Shown: positions 1 to 10,232, numbered from the stretch's first letter. The stretch is DNA of 64,000 bases from Lepidodermella squamata (GCA_047495785.1 JBLDXI010000001.1:2232001-2296000), one strand, 5' to 3'. Numbers and translations are program-made. Notes: generated from the sequence alone by a model not told the origin.

Positions 1-427
1 TTTAGGTGAGCACAAACTTCGCTTTTACGCGAGCAATGCTTGCCACATATCGTACACAATAAATTTGGTCGATAATCTTCAACATTGCCTGCACCTGTGA
101 ATTAAACAGTAAATGATGTAGCAAGGAAAAACGTAACCAAAACTGACAGTGCTTCTCATGGTGCCCAGCTCTCCCGAGCTTAGAATACATATGTTCACAT
201 TTTCCGCATTTGAAGAGGGACGATTCGTCGTGCATGTGTTCCTGCTGACAAGTGACCGATTCGAAGACCCTAGCGCAAACTTGACACGTGCGGCTGCTTA
301 GCGAGAGAGTCGAATCATCCTTCTCTCCTAGTACCCAGCAAATTACAAACGAAACAGGATATGGAGAAAATGTAGAATATTGCAACTTACTGACTTCATC
401 AACTCCGAAGCTACTCACCTCAGCCAT
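1..427 (-). CDS. C2H2 zinc-finger protein, A-like family, 5' part (runs off window)
   Basis: I infer exons 391-427, 148-327 and from 88 off the left edge. The introns (328-390 and 89-147) have GTAAGT and GTCAGT donors and both are phase 1. The second exon encodes a finger with core CQVC and a second with core CGKC...HEKHC. The final Cys of that finger is rebuilt across the splice, and a third finger (core CTIC) begins in exon 3. The copy lacks the first two fingers of full A-family genes and starts with a short leader (MAEVSS). The closest relative in the window is the gene at 1096-1971, with the same exon plan. Splice calls are mine and untested. Confidence 0.7.
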
Positions 428-526
428 GCAATAGATTCAGCTTTCAGCTTTAGAAAATCATTCAATCTAGAAGAAAACTACAGCTGAAAATTTCAAGAAA
501 AAAGTTTGCTTTTCTTCGAAAAAAGT

Positions 527-994
527 TCACGATGCAACGCTACGACGTTTCCTCACTATATCAGGATGAAATTTCGAACGATGCAAACTCCAGTGCGATT
601 GGTGGGCAAATTTTATCGAACAAATAGTACAGATGTAATTTTTCAGCGGCTCAGCTCTCTTGGCCCGCTTTCTATTACGATTCGAACTAATAGGCTTCGC
701 GCGCTCACGTTTTGTCCCATCCTGACCTTGAAGCGAAAAAACTGGCAGATCGTGAGCTTCTTGCTTGACATGATGGGAAGAAGTTCCAATTTTTTCGGCA
801 GAGAGACCGGATACAGGAACGATTCCTCGGCTGTTTGACTGAGCAGCTGAGTCAATCAAATCTCGAAGGTACAAGACCTGAGCCTGGCACATCTTTACAA
901 ACGACGCCAGTTTCTCGTCTTCATTCATTGTGAAAGTGAACAGCAACAGATCGACGTAATCTTTCGCCTTATCGAGTTTGCTCGACAATTCCAT
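527..994 (-). CDS. Small single-finger C2H2 protein
   Basis: This is a 155-residue intronless reading frame; I take the ATG at 994 because the longer frame begins with a TTG. The first 60 residues are helical and leucine-rich. A basic stretch resembling a nuclear localisation signal (KRERAKP...RNRKRAKR) follows, and one C2H2 finger lies near the C-terminus (core CTIC...HRSKFH). The tail after the finger is basic. It does not align by eye with the A, B or C families. A nuclear DNA- or RNA-binding role is inferred from the finger and the basic stretch only. Confidence 0.6.
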   Translation of the reverse strand: MELSSKLDKAKDYVDLLLFTFTMNEDEKLASFVKMCQAQVLYLRDLIDSAAQSNSRGIVPVSGLSAEKIGTSSHHVKQEAHDLPVFSLQGQDGTKRERAKPISSNRNRKRAKRAEPLKNYICTICSIKFAHQSHWSLHRSKFHPDIVRKRRSVAS

Positions 995-1095
995 CGTCAA
1001 TAAAACTTAAAAGTAGCTAAAATGTCGTTAAAGCAACAATAACTGATTTTCGTTGATTGACAAGTTGAAACCTTCACGCAGGAAATGCAGGACTA

Positions 1096-1971
1096 TTAAG
1101 CCTCAATACCACCTCTGTGTATTTTCATATGTCTCCAAAGACTTCGAGAACGGTCAAAAATTTTAGGGCACAGTTTGCATTTCCACTTGACATTGTCGTG
1201 TTTCGCCAGCTCGTGATCCTTAGCGCTTCGACTCGAGGAGAATGATTTGTCACAAGTCAAGCATGAAAATCGCATAGGTTGATGTACTTCTTTGACATGG
1301 TTGTACAACGCTCTTTCACTTCGAAAAGGCAAAGTGCATTCGATGCATTCGTGGTCACCGCCATGCACGCCTCTAACATGTCTCTTCCAGCTTCTCAATG
1401 ACGAATAGATTATACAGCAATATTCACACTGCTGCCAAATCGTGGGACGATGGCTATGAAACAAGCGATCGTTAAGGTAACGTGCGCAACGAATTTTGAT
1501 GTGGCAGACAGGGCATTCTCGTGAATCGTCCTTTCCTGCGTGCACCGATTTTATGTGAGTATTCATATCACATTTCAATGTCCATTGCAGCCCACACATC
1601 GTACATGTGTAATTCGGATGATCCCATTTACCATTGCCTGCACCAAGTAATTATAGGGTTGTCGTCATTAAAAATCGTACAACTTACAATGCTTCTCATG
1701 GTGCCGAACTCCCCCGAGCGTTGAATAAGTCTGGGCACATTTTGCGCATTCGAAACCGGACGATTCGTAGTGGAAATGCACGTGTTCTCGCAAATAGGTG
1801 GCTGATTTGAAGACCCTAGCGCAAATTTGACATTTACGGCGGCCAAGCGAGAGGTCCTGGAATGAATCTCTCTTGTCATCTAATACTCGAAACCACGAAA
1901 AGGCAATGGTTTTGAAGTTCAATAAATTTCCGATTACCAGTTTTGCTCGATATCGAGTCGTCTGCGGCCAT
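1096..1971 (-). CDS. Multi-finger C2H2 protein, A-like family with short leader
   Basis: Three exons are inferred. Exon 1 is 1938-1971 (MAADDSISSKT), the first intron is 1886-1937 (52 nt), and the second intron is 50 nt with a GTAAGT donor just after a Cys codon near 1686. Exon 2 carries two fingers (CQIC, CAKC). Exon 3 carries an extra finger (CTMC...HIKSVH) and then the usual A-family run of five: CPVC, CEYC, CIEC, CLTC, CKLC. The protein ends shortly after the last finger. Linkers are family-specific (HRPT, HDNVKWK), not TGEKP. All fingers after the leader keep their zinc ligands, so it looks functional. Confidence 0.75.
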
Positions 1972-1994
1972 GTAGTGATAATATAGAGCGTCAC

Positions 1995-2584
1995 GATTTA
2001 TAACATCAACGTGTGCTGAAACAATAAATTTTTTGAAATGGGATAGGCTATTTGAACTAACAAAACACTCTCTCCATTAACACTGCATTATCAAGTCGCA
2101 ATCACAGCCTAATGAGCAATACAATTTTGTGACACCTTTTCATTAGCATAAATCTGTATAGCGAAAGTAATCAGTATCAAATACTGTCGACTTCATTTTT
2201 CTACTCTAGATTCTGTCTAGATTCTTAACAACGCGGCCCTTCGTCTTCCCGGTGGCGACGTTTGCGATGGCGATCGACATAGAAGCGATTATTTCTGAGC
2301 GTCTGTCGCAAGGTCCGTCTTCCTTCCGGCTCTATGCCTGCTGATGTTCACAAACTCGTGGACCCGCCCTTTAGGATCGGGATAGGATGGTTTCTCTCGT
2401 ACCCTGTTCCGTCTGCTGTCCGAAACTCAAAGCCTTTATACCGTTCTTCTGTTCATTCATCGAAGTGAACAGTAACAAATGGGTGTGAACTGTCCGCCCA
2501 GAGCTTGTCTGAAATTTACTTAATTGCGTACTAAATTAAAAAATGCTCTATATCAAATAAACGAGACGTTTCGACTGCTATAAA
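1995..2584. other. Intergenic stretch with GC-rich relic
   Basis: No convincing exon is seen on either strand. About 2225-2460 is distinctly GC-richer than its surroundings and resembles in composition the retroelement relics near 10-12 kb and 21 kb, but no conserved protein piece can be read. The rest is AT-rich spacer. Confidence 0.4.
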
Positions 2585-4105
2585 TTAATTATTCATGCAT
2601 AAAAATGCGTCAAATTTAGTACGGCGTAGATGCCGAGCCGAAAGCCAAGCCGAAATGTGCTTAGTTCGGTCATCTCGATTCATCGAACTCAACTGTTTCA
2701 AAATCACATTCGGATCGCTGAAAGACGCAGGTTCCAAAAAACACAAAATAAGAACTGAACGCTCGACCATCTCATCTGCAAGAGGTTGAGAATCAACAAA
2801 GCAAGGAGAGGTGCCGTTTAGAATCAGCTTGAAATCAGCCCGGAACAATCGCATGGCTTCAAAACTTGCTTCGATGGATTCCGTAACGATTTCCCTCTCA
2901 TCATCCAAATCAACAACCAAGCAAGACCACTCCACCTCGCGTAAACGAGCCCTTTCGATCTGAACCATACTCAGGGTGGTAATGACCAGGTCGAACCTAG
3001 GTTTCGGAGCTTCGCCATTCTTCATGGCCTTAGATTCGAAGCCGAATTCGTAAATCGCAATAGTATCTCGCTCAAATTTCGGACCGGAAAAATTGATTTT
3101 GTAAATATCATCGCCGCAGGTTTTATTCAATTTTTCCATCCATCGACCCAATTTTTCTAATGATGGAACGACTATCAGTACAGGCTCAGTCAGCAAATTT
3201 TCCTTGATCAAAGACGTGAGAAAAGAGGCAGCTACCAAGGTTTTACCTAACCCTGGCTCGTCGCCCAAAATAACACTTAGGTTCTTGAACCAAGCCGATC
3301 GAAGCCAATTGATTGCTTCCAATTGCGGCTTAGAAATGTGAACGTCCGATAAATAGCTTGGCTTCTCTGAAAACGGCATCATCGGCGCGAACTTATCGAA
3401 AATTGAGGCATAGTTAGTGCGCGGTTTCAGCCTGGTCTCGTATTTCTCAATCGCCTGCTTCAAACCCGGGATCAGATGGGTCTTAGCGACTTCCCAAGAA
3501 GCTTGGCTGTAGGGTAGATCAGACCATTTAACCAAATAGAGATTAGTATTTCGGTCAGGGTCACGTTTGTTGCCGATCACTCGTTCCGGGGTAAGCCACT
3601 CCGGTTTGACCCCATTTCGATAAAATCGGTCGTAGAGGAGATGAATGTCAAAATCTAGGTCGATTTCCGGTCGATCGAAACAGGGTGGTTCTGAATTCGG
3701 ATTGATACTGGCGAGGTATTCCTGACACATTTCCCGGTGGAAAATTTCAAGTTGAGTCTGCGAAATCCATTCACAATGCCAGTAGGAAATTTTTTGAAAT
3801 TTCACGAAAAAATCCCGAGGTCGTTCCGTTAGATCGGCCTCACTCTTCGGAAATTGATAGCGCCAAGTGAGGATTTTTTCGACCGGGGCTCGAAGTGGCA
3901 GGCGTCTACAGACCGGGCATCGCCAATCCCCGACAGGTATACGGCTCAGAGGAGGGTCGAGACATTTCAGGTGATAAGAGGCTGGACAGGTGTCACAGCA
4001 CAACAACTCGCCGCCATCTTGACATTTTCTACACCAATCTTCATTCACATCAGCTTCGGGCGAAGATGTCCCAGAATCGCTGGACTGAGGACTCGAACCA
4101 GTCAT
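2585..4105 (-). CDS. Truncated Mi-2/CHD-type protein: PHD finger, two chromodomains, partial SNF2 lobe 1
   Basis: This is an uninterrupted 506-residue frame; I take the ATG at 4105 (MTGSSP) over an upstream one. After a Ser-rich leader comes a PHD finger (WCRKCQDGGELLCC...CPVC) and then two chromodomains; the second contains YLVKWSDLPYSQASWE. The SNF2 N-terminal lobe follows. Its Walker A motif reads DEPGLGKT where the family has DEMGLGKT, and the expected DEAH box is replaced by a VVDLDDERE stretch. The helicase C lobe is absent: the frame stops soon after a relic of the LRR segment at the end of lobe 1. CHD remodelers of this class are usually well over 1,500 residues. It may therefore act as a histone or DNA reader or a decoy, or be a young retrocopy. 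ATPase activity is unlikely. Confidence 0.85.
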   Translation of the reverse strand: MTGSSPQSSDSGTSSPEADVNEDWCRKCQDGGELLCCDTCPASYHLKCLDPPLSRIPVGDWRCPVCRRLPLRAPVEKILTWRYQFPKSEADLTERPRDFFVKFQKISYWHCEWISQTQLEIFHREMCQEYLASINPNSEPPCFDRPEIDLDFDIHLLYDRFYRNGVKPEWLTPERVIGNKRDPDRNTNLYLVKWSDLPYSQASWEVAKTHLIPGLKQAIEKYETRLKPRTNYASIFDKFAPMMPFSEKPSYLSDVHISKPQLEAINWLRSAWFKNLSVILGDEPGLGKTLVAASFLTSLIKENLLTEPVLIVVPSLEKLGRWMEKLNKTCGDDIYKINFSGPKFERDTIAIYEFGFESKAMKNGEAPKPRFDLVITTLSMVQIERARLREVEWSCLVVDLDDEREIVTESIEASFEAMRLFRADFKLILNGTSPCFVDSQPLADEMVERSVLILCFLEPASFSDPNVILKQLSSMNRDDRTKHISAWLSARHLRRTKFDAFLCMNN

Positions 4106-4230
4106 AGTAATTAATCTCAGAAAGAAAATTAGCGGAATTATTCTCATAATTTAGTTAGATAATATCTCATCACAAGTTTGAATTATCATATAAATAGTTT
4201 TCGAGCTGGTAGAAAATCGAACAGCGCTTT

Positions 4231-4608
4231 TCAACTTGGGTTCTTCCGGTCCTTTTTCGGGGTCTTCGGGAAAAACTCAGCGTACATGATGTCGAAGATG
4301 TTCGAGCCATGATCCTCCAATTCAATGTTTTCCGGGACATTTTCATCATTCTTCACGAGCTCAGATTTGACCATTCCAATTGTTTCGTTCATTCGAGCTA
4401 AGTAATTACCGGCGATAATTGCAGGAAGGGCTAAATTTTGAATTATTTCAATGAGAACCAAAAGGCAATTTACAAAGATTATACCCTCATCCTTAGTTGG
4501 TCTCTTGAAGGTCGATTCAAATAAAGTTGAAGCTTTCTGGCCAAGATCATGCAATTCTACAGCCAACTCAACGGGGTTCGGTTTTTTCGCCTCAGATTTA
4601 TCAGACAT
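4231..4608 (-). CDS. Small acidic protein of unknown function
   Basis: The frame is open for 125 residues. An AT-rich stretch inside it begins GTATAATC after GATGAGG and ends AAATTTAG 54 nt later; it is bounded by a phase-1 GT...AG pair and is probably an intron. Splicing would remove the hydrophobic middle and leave a protein of about 107 residues. The N-terminus is charged and helical, and the C-terminus is rich in D, K and P. No domain is recognised. It lies between the CHD-like gene and a two-finger gene on the same strand. Confidence 0.5.
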   Translation of the reverse strand: MSDKSEAKKPNPVELAVELHDLGQKASTLFESTFKRPTKDEGIIFVNCLLVLIEIIQNLALPAIIAGNYLARMNETIGMVKSELVKNDENVPENIELEDHGSNIFDIMYAEFFPKTPKKDRKNPS

Positions 4609-4663
4609 GGCAAAGTTACCTCTAAAATAAATTGATGCAATTTATAAATATTTACTTAGCATC

Positions 4664-5193
4664 TTAAATCATTTTGTCAGCGTGGCTTCGCGAACGATGG
4701 ACTTTGAAACTGTTCAAGTTTTTGAAATTTTTCAGGCAGAGCGGACACTGCAGCTCGCCCATATCAGATTCCGAAATTCGCGACTTTCGTTTCCGTTTAT
4801 TCACGTCATGATCAGACAGATGCAAAATTAGACCACTTCTCTTTCCAAATTTTGCCGGGCAAACTCCACACGGCCATTTCAGCGCGGGTTCGTTAATTTT
4901 CCGAGGTTGACTCTTCAGAGGCTTCCCGACCTTATTACTCGGCTCTGGAACGGCCGGTGCCTTTTCAGGCATCACTTTTTCAACTATGGGCGGATTGTCC
5001 ATTTCCCGAATAAGAGATAAAAATTCTGGCTCTTTCATCTGGTACCTGAATTCGAGAGCCAACTCTGAAAAATCGTGAGAGAGAATATTTGAAAAAGTGG
5101 TTCCGCCAGTTCTACAGTACCGTGAACTAATTTGGCACCTTGGGTTTCCAGAATAGAGCTAGCGAAGTATTTCAGAAAGCTGTCGTGATTCAT
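4664..5193 (-). CDS. Two-finger C2H2 protein
   Basis: Exon 1 is 5121-5193 (begins MNHDSFLKYF), the intron is 5065-5120 (56 nt, phase 1, TTTTTCAG acceptor) and exon 2 is 4664-5064. The N-terminal half is helical and then Pro/Lys-rich. Two fingers follow, with cores CGVC...HLSDH and CPLC...HRSRSH, separated by a basic linker (KRKRKSR). The reading frame crosses the splice cleanly. It is probably a nuclear protein and belongs to none of the large families by eye, although exon layout and intron phase match them. Confidence 0.65.
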
Positions 5194-5243
5194 GAATATT
5201 CAAAAAGTTCAATCCTAAAAAACCAAATGGATTCTGAAGGAAA

Positions 5244-5862
5244 TTATTTTGAATTTTCACTATGCATCTTCGAAATATGAACTCGGACATTTGACTTATG
5301 TCGCATTGCAGCGGGGCAATAGGGACACTTGAAACCGACATGATCAGGGTTGTGCATGATTCGCAAGTGGCTCTTGATGTTCGACCTGTATTTCGACTTC
5401 AGCCCACAAATGTAGCAAGTATTCGACGACGCTTTCTTCGTTGTTGTTACATTCGATTTGCCATCGTTCTTCGATAATTTAGGTTGAGGAGATTTCCGCA
5501 AAGCGACAGCCTTGTTTTCGTTTGTTAAGGACAGGTCTTGGCTAGTCAAGTTCTCGAGTTCACGCTTAAAAGTAAGCTGCAGCTCGTTTTTCAGGCCTAC
5601 ACTAGGACGCTGTTTCGGTTGGGCTTGACTAGACTTCGAAGGCTCATTTTTCAAAATTCTCCACGCCTTCGAAATATTATTCATCATTTTCATCATTTCG
5701 TACATCATCACTTTGTCTTTACACGCCACAGAAATTTCTGAAGGAATAAATAAAAAATAGAGATAATTACAAGATCTTCCAGTACGATTCCTGAAGTTTA
5801 CCTCTGCTCTGACTAAGGGCTACTTCAAGAAGGCCTACAACCTCTGAATTCGAATAACTCAT
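5244..5862 (-). CDS. Two-finger C2H2 protein with Lys-rich linker
   Basis: Exon 1 is 5802-5862 (MSYSNSEVVG), the intron is 5738-5801 (64 nt, phase 1, CCTTCAG acceptor) and exon 2 is 5244-5737. The N-terminus is helical with a Met-rich patch and a basic, Ser/Lys-rich middle follows. The C-terminus has two fingers (CYIC...HLRIMH and CPYC...HISKMH) joined by NPDHVGFK. Both fingers have complete ligands. The second finger resembles the lone finger fragment at 5922-6030 and the last finger of the 25.7-kb gene. Confidence 0.65.
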
Positions 5863-5921
5863 CGTAAAATCAGTCTACAATCAAAGAATGTAGTAAAAAT
5901 AACAAATTTCATTGATCAATG

Positions 5922-6030
5922 TCAATGTTTCTCCGGGTGTTTGCGAGAGATGTGAGTAACAAGATTTCTTTTGTGCTTCTGAACCGTAGGGCAGTAAGGA
6001 CAAGAGAAAGTCGCGGTAGGATAAAAGACA
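5922..6030 (-). pseudogene. Orphan C2H2 finger fragment
   Basis: Reading the minus strand gives one complete finger (FSCPYCPTVQKHKRNLVTH...KH) ending at a stop at 5922. It closely resembles the last finger of the gene at 25665-26118 (FKCPHCPHVERHRRNLPRH). No splice acceptor or first finger is visible upstream, so it looks like the 3' end of a deleted copy. It could instead be a terminal exon of a gene I failed to connect. Confidence 0.5.
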
Positions 6031-6202
6031 ATAAAATCCAATACAATTTTAATTAGAATCTAGGACCTTTGCTCAGCTTGAGACCAATTTGCACGAGATT
6101 GGAAGCTTTTACTGACATAAATGTTTAATATTTTCCTAAATTTGTGAAAGCCGTCATACGAAAACAATCAAATTCTTTTAAAAAGTAGTCAACATGTGCC
6201 AA

Positions 6203-6568
6203 TTAATGGCGCTTCCTAGTGTGCTGCTGCAGATCGCGTTGATGCCGAAATTTGCTCGGGCATTGTTGACAAGCAAAGCGAGGTGGGCCGGATTCGTGCG
6301 TCCCCATGTGCTGAATTACGGCGCGTTTGTCTTTTAGTTGTACCGCACAAACAGGACAAGCGTTTTCAGGCACGTTTTCGAACGCGTAAGAAACGGCGGG
6401 TATTGGCTGAGAATTTGTATCAGCTAGTTTGCGTATGATGTCTTTCAGGCTTTCTAATTGTAGGATCAAGGAACTAGTAGCCGTATTTTCGCCGAATTTC
6501 TTTACGAGAGATTGCTTACACGATTCGATTTCACTCAACGCCAAGTCAAGCGTAACTACTTGAGACAT
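6203..6568 (-). CDS. Two-finger C2H2 protein (coiled coil, YxF motif)
   Basis: This is a 121-residue single exon; I take the ATG at 6568 (MSQVVTLD). The N-terminal 60 residues form a heptad-like helix. The motif SYAFENVPENACPVC leads into the first finger, and the second has core CQQC...HTRKRH. The inter-finger linker HESGPPRFAC matches the first two fingers of A-family genes, so this may be a short relative of the A-family N-terminus. Both fingers are complete. Confidence 0.7.
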   Translation of the reverse strand: MSQVVTLDLALSEIESCKQSLVKKFGENTATSSLILQLESLKDIIRKLADTNSQPIPAVSYAFENVPENACPVCAVQLKDKRAVIQHMGTHESGPPRFACQQCPSKFRHQRDLQQHTRKRH

Positions 6569-6622
6569 AAAAAATTCGGAAAACCTAAGCACGCAAATAT
6601 ATAACAAAAATAGAGAAATCAA

Positions 6623-7042
6623 TTAATTGGAGCGACACGTTTCAAGGCCAGAAAAGAGACGATTCATTTTCAACCTCGAACATTTTTTCAGTGTCAGTAA
6701 TTGTGGAGCTTTTTCTCGTGCTGCTGCAGAGTGCGTTGATGGCGGAATTTGCTTGGGCAGCTCAAGCAAGCAAAACGAGGAGGTCCAGAGTCGTGGATAA
6801 CCAAGCTGCTTCAAGCTGAGCTTGTTTTTCAACTGTACGCTGCAAATCGGGCAGACATTTTCGGGAACAGATTCCAAGGTGTAGGCGAGTGCAGGCTGGC
6901 CGCCATTTTTCAGCTCGTTAACGGCTTGTCGCACATTTTCGATGTGCGAATGCAACGCGATGGTGTCTGAATTTTTCACCAATTTAGCGCAGATGGATTT
7001 GCAGTGTTCGATTTCAGACAGCACGTAATCAAACGATTTCAT
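6623..7042 (-). pseudogene. Frameshifted copy of the two-finger gene
   Basis: The N-terminus (MKSFDYVLSEIEHCKS...) and the lead-in YTLESVPENVCPIC match the neighbour at 6203-6568. A one-base shift just after KLSLKQ, around 6800, moves the rest out of frame; the other frame still reads HDSGPPRFACLSCPSKFRHQ. As written, the first finger loses its His ligands and the second finger is lost. It appears to be a recent inactivation rather than old decay. Confidence 0.7.
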
Positions 7043-7054
7043 TTGACAAAACAC

Positions 7055-7460
7055 TACTTAGTCAAAAACTAAGAATTTTCAAGATACGTCAAAAATTTCA
7101 ACACACCACGAACTATGAATTTTGTGCAACGGCGTTGAGGAAAGGTTCAACAATTCGTCGACTAAGGTCCAACGTCCATTCGAGCGAATGCGATCGGATT
7201 CCAGGAAAGCCAATCAATTCATCGTGCTCAACTATTGCGGCACCAACAAAGTTGGGAAAACACGAGGCCGGATGACTAAGTTATGACATTCACAGCGGAA
7301 TTTTACCTTGCGTTTAATTCACTCATGCGCTATACACAGGAAACCATAGATATTGCAATACGTCATGTAGATTTTCGTTTACATTTTTATCGTGTTTATA
7401 ATAACAGTTTATAACGATGCTCACTATCTATATTTGTAGATAGGATAGTAGTTAGTCAGT
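7055..7460. other. Intergenic spacer duplicated near 8.88-9.19 kb
   Basis: No exon is seen. Blocks here (the CATAGATATTG segment near 7347 and the TTATCGTGTTTATA segment near 7388) recur in the same order near 9125 and 9167. The spacer is therefore part of a tandemly duplicated unit with the A-family gene beside it. Confidence 0.6.
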
Positions 7461-8418
7461 TCAACCATGCAAATCAGCGATTGCATGTATTTTCATATGC
7501 TTATTCAGGGCGTCAGGACGTCTATAACTTCTAGAGCATAATTTGCATTTCCACTTGAAATTTTCATGCACCGATAGCTCGTGAGCCTTAACGCTGCTAC
7601 TCGTGGTGAATGATTTTCCGCAAGTCACGCACGGATATCGCAAAGATTGATGCACTCGCCTGTCGTGGTAAGACAAGGAACTTAGATTTCGGAACGTCAT
7701 CGAGCATTTCATGCATTCATAATCTCCGCGATGCAAATCTCTTACATGCTTCTTATAGCTTTCCACAGAGGTGCAATTCTGTCGGCAGTATTCACATTGC
7801 TGGAAGGGCGTAGGGCGATGATTCAGATTCATGTGCTTGAAGAGGTATAACGAGCATAAGAATTTGACTTGGCAGACGGGGCAGATATAGTCATCTTCCT
7901 TAGATTGACCTTGAACACTTCCAGCGATTTTATCTGAGAATTTGAAAATGACGTAGTCTATATTAAAAAACTCACAACCGACAGCACGTCTCGTGTTTGC
8001 GACATCCTATTTGCGTGAAAAACGCTTTTGGACATGCGGTGCATTTGAACATGGGTGAATCGTCGTGCAAATGCACGTGTATTCGCAGACCTCCGACTGC
8101 ACGCAACACCCTGTCGCAAATTGGGCACTTGTGGTTACCAAGCGAGGGGCCTTGATGTGAATCGCTTCCCATTCGATGCTTATTCTTACTGTGTCGGCGC
8201 AGATCACTTTGACGGCGGTATTCGCTCGGACATCTGGAGCAAACGAAGCTAGGAGGTCCTGTGTCGTGAACAGCCATATGCCTTTTCAAACGTGACAAGT
8301 TTTGGGACGGCACGTTGCAGATCGGACAGACATTACCGGAAACAGATTTCAATGGGTAGCCTACTCCGGACTTGCATTTTTCGATTCCAGGTATCATCTG
8401 ATCGAACGGTGGTTCCAT
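7461..8418 (-). CDS. A-family C2H2 protein, about 9 fingers
   Basis: Two exons are inferred. Exon 1 (start MEPPFDQ at 8418) holds four fingers: CPIC...HMAVH, CSRC...HSKNKH, CPIC...HVHLH and CTAC...HETCC. Exon 2 holds five: CPVC, CEYC, CMKC, CVTC and CKLC. The intron lies around 7934-7982. Its donor would be GTCGGT in place of the GTGAGT used by siblings, with a second GTGAGT 7 nt inside, so the exact boundary is uncertain. Linkers are position-specific (HDTGPPSF, HDDSPMF, HRPTPFQQ, HENFKWK). The frame is otherwise intact, so it is probably functional if the splice works. Confidence 0.75.
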
Positions 8419-8460
8419 TACGAGCAAATAATTAATAACCTAAACCACGGGAATAGCAAG

Positions 8461-8790
8461 CTAAAAGTTTGCTGAAGTTGTTAAGATTTCATGCAACACC
8501 TCAAACCTCCAAGCACTGATGCGCTGATGCGCTGATGGCGGAATTTGCTGGGGCAAGCGAAACGACGGGTTTCCATATTGTGAATGGCGCGTATTGGTAT
8601 TCCAATACGATGGATGGCATTCACAATATGGCAGCCATAAACTTAGCGATTCATTTCCAACCTCTAACGTTGTTTTTTCCATCAATTTTTTCTGTGAACT
8701 CAGGCGTTTATTCTCTTGCATCCACAGATCGCGTTGATGGCGGAATCAAACAATTTCATTCAACAATTCAGTGCTTGGCCAAAAGCCAAA
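8461..8790 (-). pseudogene. Decayed fragments of two-finger / A-family genes
   Basis: Short peptides related to the second-finger segment KFRHQRDL can be read around 8520-8550 and again around 8710-8745, in different frames and without flanking fingers. The first matches the shifted frame of the pseudogene at 6623-7042. A hairpin (8573-8631) sits inside the first fragment. Together with the spacer at 8.8-9.2 kb this is the second, more decayed copy of the 6.6-8.4 kb unit. Confidence 0.55.
8573..8631. repeat. Perfect nested hairpin
   Basis: The outer arms CCATATTGTGAATG and CATTCACAATATGG are perfect 14-bp complements. Inside them GTATTGG and CCAATAC form a second 7-bp stem with a 4-nt loop. 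It lies inside a dead gene fragment, so it may be a tiny inverted-repeat insertion or a foldback made during repair. Confidence 0.8.
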
Positions 8791-9211
8791 AACTAGGAGA
8801 ATCAAAGATGCAAGTTACGTTTTGATCTCAACACACCGCGAAAGAGGAAATTAGGTACGTGTGAAAATGGATACAAGTAATTGAACCTTCACTCAAAGCA
8901 AGGGCTGTTCGATCGAATGCGGACTATTTTGCTGACAACAATTGTTCATAATTGGTTCCCAGGGAGTCGACCATTCCTGCGTTCTCCAGAAAATTCTGTT
9001 AAAAAGTATATAGCGGCGATACGAACAAATTAGGAAAACGCTAAGCCAGGTGACAATATTATGGCATTCACATCAGCGTTAAGCTACGATCCACTCCTGA
9101 AAGCATCGCCCAACACAGTATCCCATAGATATTGCCATTCATCATGCAGATTTTTGTTTTCAGGTTTATCGTGTTTATATGATCAAAGTTCATTAGTCAG
9201 TTTCAGTGCCA
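8791..9211. other. Intergenic spacer, second copy of the 7.1-7.4 kb spacer
   Basis: No exon is supported. It shares ordered blocks with the spacer at 7055-7460, including a GTGACAATATTATGGCATTCAC segment. Confidence 0.5.
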
Positions 9212-10161
9212 TCATGGGCAATTTCCGATGGTATGACTTTTCATATGCCTTGTCAGGTTAAAAGGACTGTTGTAACTTTTAGGGCATGATTTGCAATTCC
9301 ACATGACATTGTCATGCATCGACAGCTCATGAACCTTGACGCTGTTATTCGAGACAAATGATTTTCCACATGTCAAGCACGCAATTCGCAAAGACTGATG
9401 CACTCGCCTGACGTGATCATACAAGGAACTTTGATTTTCGTAAGTCCTGGAGCATTTAATGCATTCGTGGTCTCCGCGATGCACTTCTCTTACGTGCTTC
9501 TTGTAGCCTTCCATTGAGGTGCAAATCTTCCGGCAGTATTCACATTGCTGGAAAGGCGTAGGGCGATGATATCGATCCAAGTGATTTGAGAGGTATAATG
9601 AGCATAAGAATTTGACATGGCAGACGGGGCAAGTCCTGTCAGTCTCCATAGGTTGACCTATCTTATGGTTGAAAATGTTGCAGTTAAAAATCAACGAACT
9701 CACAACTCACAGCGCTTCTTGTGGTTGCGAAATCCGGATGTCGTGAAAAATGCTTTTGGACACGCAGCGCATTTGAACATGGGCGAATCGTCGTGCACAT
9801 GCATGTGTTCTCTTAGAACCTTAACCGAAATAAGCACCGCAGAGCAAATTGGACATGTGCGACTGCCAAGATGCGAATTTCTCTTTTTTTCTAAAACTGA
9901 TAATCTATTTTGAGATTGATGCTTCTTTTTTCCGTGTTGCTGCAGATCACGTCGACGGCGGAATATGCTCGGACAACTCGAGCAAGCAAAGCGAGGAGGC
10001 CCCGAGTCGTGGACAACCATGTGCATTTTCAAAATGTACAGCCTTTTGAAAGATTTGCCGCAAATCGTGCAAGTGTTACCGGAATCAGATTCCATGGTTA
10101 GGGATAATCCAGAATTGCATTTTTCGATGTTAGGTATCAGCTGATCGAATGATGGTTTCAT
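9212..10161 (-). CDS. A-family C2H2 protein, 9 fingers
   Basis: Exon 1 is 9711-10161, starting MKPSFDQLIP; the intron is about 9658-9710 (GTGAGT donor, phase 1) and exon 2 is 9212-9657. Exon 1 has four fingers (CTIC, CSSC, CPIC, CAAC...HKKRC, with the last Cys rebuilt across the splice). Exon 2 has five (CPVC, CEYC, CIKC, CLTC, CKSC). All zinc ligands are present. Linkers follow the family pattern (HDSGPPRF, HDDSPMF, HRPTPFQQ, HDNVMWN). It is one of the cleanest A copies. Confidence 0.82.
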
Positions 10162-10232
10162 TACGAGCGATTAATAAATCAACTAAATCACGGTAAATGG
10201 CAAGCTAAAAGTTCTCAAAAGCTGTTAATATT

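Noticed and set aside
506-838. Plus-strand open frame of 110 residues
   Set aside because: It is the antisense shadow of the single-finger gene at 527-994 and shows no domain.
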